Source: Paracoccaceae bacterium (GTDB lineage: Bacteria; Pseudomonadota; Alphaproteobacteria; Rhodobacterales; Rhodobacteraceae). Taken from it: a stretch of 64,000 nucleotides of DNA. Shown piece by piece: positions 62,884 through 64,000 of this stretch (position 1 is the first letter of the stretch; each line of letters opens with the position of its first letter). The translations under genes were made by a program, and so were the position numbers. The notes beneath the pieces are model-generated. The model was not told the DNA's origin and made no database searches. It was given only the letters and a program-made list of their open reading frames with translations. The DNA lies in the NCBI GenBank assembly GCA_006226775.1, contig SBGD01000050.1, positions 1 to 64,000 of the forward strand, given 5' to 3'.

Positions 62884-64000
62884 ATGTCCAAGACCAATTT
62901 CACACGCCGCGGCGTGCTCAAGACCGGTGCGCTGACCGCCGGCGGCCTGGCGATGCCGACCATCCTGACCGCCGCCAGCCACGCCGGGTTCACCAATGCG
63001 CCCTCCGGCGGCACGGTGACGCTGGGCTTCAACGTGCCGCAGACCGGCGCCTATGCCGACGAGGGCGCCGACGAACTGCGCGCCTATGAGCTGGCGGTCG
63101 AACATCTCAACGGCGGCGGCGACGGCGGCATGCTGTCGACCTTCTCGTCCAAGGCGATCGACGGCACCGGCATCCTGGGCAAGAAGGTCGAATATGTCAC
63201 CGGCGACACCCAGACCAACTCGGACGCCGCGCGCGCCTCGGCCCGGTCGATGATCGAGAAGGACGGCGCCATCATGATCACCGGCGGCTCGTCCTCGGGC
63301 GTGGCCATCGCGGTGCAGGGCCTGTGCCAGGACGCCGGCGTGATCTTCATGGCCGGGCTCACCCACTCGAACGACACCACCGGCAAGGACAAGCGCGCCA
63401 ACGGCTTCCGACACTTCTTCAACACCGAGATGTCGGGCCGCGCGCTGGCGCCCATCCTCGAGGCCAACTACGGCTCGGACCGCAAGGCCTATCACCTGAC
63501 CGCCGACTACACCTGGGGCTGGAGCCAGGAAAACTCGATGAAGACCTATACCGAGGCGCTGGGCTGGGAGACCGTCAACACCGTGCTGACGCCGGTGGGC
63601 GCGGGCGATTTCTCGTCCTATATCACCCCGGTGGCGCAATCGGGCGCGGATGTGCTGATCCTGAACCACTACGGCGGCGACATGGTCAACTCGCTGACCC
63701 AGGCGGTGCAGTTCGGGCTGCGCGACATGCAGGCCAACGGCAAGGACTTCACCATCGTGGTGCCGCTCTTTTCGCGCCTGATGGCACGCGGCGCGGGCGA
63801 GAACATCAAGGGCATCTTCGGTTCGACCAACTGGCACTGGTCGCTGCAGGACGACGCCTCCAAGGCCTTCGTCAAGTCCTTCGGCACCAAGTACGGCTTT
63901 CCGCCCTCCCAGGCGGCGCATACCTGCTACGTGCAGACCCTGCTCTATGCCGATGCGGTCACCCGCGCGGGCAGCTTCAACCCCTGCGCCGTGGTCGAGG
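62884..64000 (+). CDS. Tat-exported ABC solute-binding protein (partial)
   Basis: The first 372 codons of a type-1 periplasmic-binding protein (Peripla_BP_6 family), cut by the right edge. The N-terminus has a twin-arginine signal (TRRGVLK) and an AxA-like site near 31-33, so it is exported folded. GGGAGGA lies just before the ATG at 62884. The family carries branched amino acids, urea or amides; the ligand is not clear. Downstream permease genes would be outside the window. Confidence 0.9.
   Translation, partial: MSKTNFTRRGVLKTGALTAGGLAMPTILTAASHAGFTNAPSGGTVTLGFNVPQTGAYADEGADELRAYELAVEHLNGGGDGGMLSTFSSKAIDGTGILGKKVEYVTGDTQTNSDAARASARSMIEKDGAIMITGGSSSGVAIAVQGLCQDAGVIFMAGLTHSNDTTGKDKRANGFRHFFNTEMSGRALAPILEANYGSDRKAYHLTADYTWGWSQENSMKTYTEALGWETVNTVLTPVGAGDFSSYITPVAQSGADVLILNHYGGDMVNSLTQAVQFGLRDMQANGKDFTIVVPLFSRLMARGAGENIKGIFGSTNWHWSLQDDASKAFVKSFGTKYGFPPSQAAHTCYVQTLLYADAVTRAGSFNPCAVVE

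Noticed and set aside
1-64000. CRISPR arrays, prophage, insertion sequences or genomic-island borders
   Set aside because: No spaced direct repeats, transposase, integrase or phage structural genes were seen, and the tRNA-Glu has no integrase or partial tRNA copy beside it.

Overview
The window is a GC-rich chromosomal segment of an alphaproteobacterium, most likely family Rhodobacteraceae (Roseobacter/Rhodobacter group). This rests on recognised gene families and neighbourhoods (torECAD, ubiTUV with nnrS, CarD, GapR, a short-chain-fatty-acyl regulator, the Suv3-like helicase next to an S4 protein and FdxA) and on codon use rich in GCC, GGC and CTG. No species can be named from the sequence alone. 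I see no prophage, insertion sequence, CRISPR array or rRNA operon. The only RNA gene is one tRNA-Glu.

Region 1 (1-14 kb) is an anaerobic-respiration block. The left edge holds the last 30 codons of recJ and a tRNA-Glu. The torECAD operon (minus strand) encodes a periplasmic molybdenum TMAO/DMSO reductase, its pentahaem quinol dehydrogenase, a small NapE/TorE membrane protein and the TorD chaperone. Next come ubiD-ubiX (minus) and, divergently, ubiT-ubiU-ubiV-nnrS-DUF2478 (plus), followed by a Crp/Fnr regulator and a CBS-domain protein. UbiTUV supports O2-independent hydroxylation in ubiquinone synthesis, so the block couples an anaerobic reductase to a quinone supply that works without O2. 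A perfect FNR box (TTGAT-N4-ATCAA) precedes tor, and a near-perfect one lies between ubiDX and ubiTUV.

Region 2 (14-24 kb) holds a LysR regulator, a free HMA-domain metallochaperone and a P1B ATPase with an unusual CPG metal motif, then a complete oppABCDF peptide importer and a true formylglycine-generating enzyme with both catalytic cysteines. A compound palindrome lies between that gene and the next.

Region 3 (24-35 kb) holds an ATP-dependent DNA ligase with its MBL exonuclease, an ade/TPP-enzyme/FAD-oxidoreductase gene set, hpd with a divergent Lrp-type regulator, and a Kef-type antiporter.

Region 4 (35-54 kb) is mostly housekeeping: carD, fdxA, an S4 protein, a Suv3-like helicase, TPR and SCP2 proteins, hydrolases, pepF, an IMPACT-family protein, a DksA-like zinc-finger protein, a thiol-disulfide protein, two tandem LysM plus solute-binding fusions, a possible M15-like peptidase, xseA, purD, a bestrophin-like protein, a HemJ/CopD-like protein and gapR.

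Region 5 (54-64 kb) holds a third perfect FNR box between a 71-residue orphan and a split YeeE/YedE sulfur transporter with a DUF442 phosphatase/sulfurtransferase-like protein. It continues with an SLC5-symporter/histidine-kinase system with a receiver-only response regulator and an orphan FliM/FliN-type protein, an XRE short-chain-fatty-acyl regulator, and the 5' part of a Tat-exported ABC solute-binding protein cut by the right edge.
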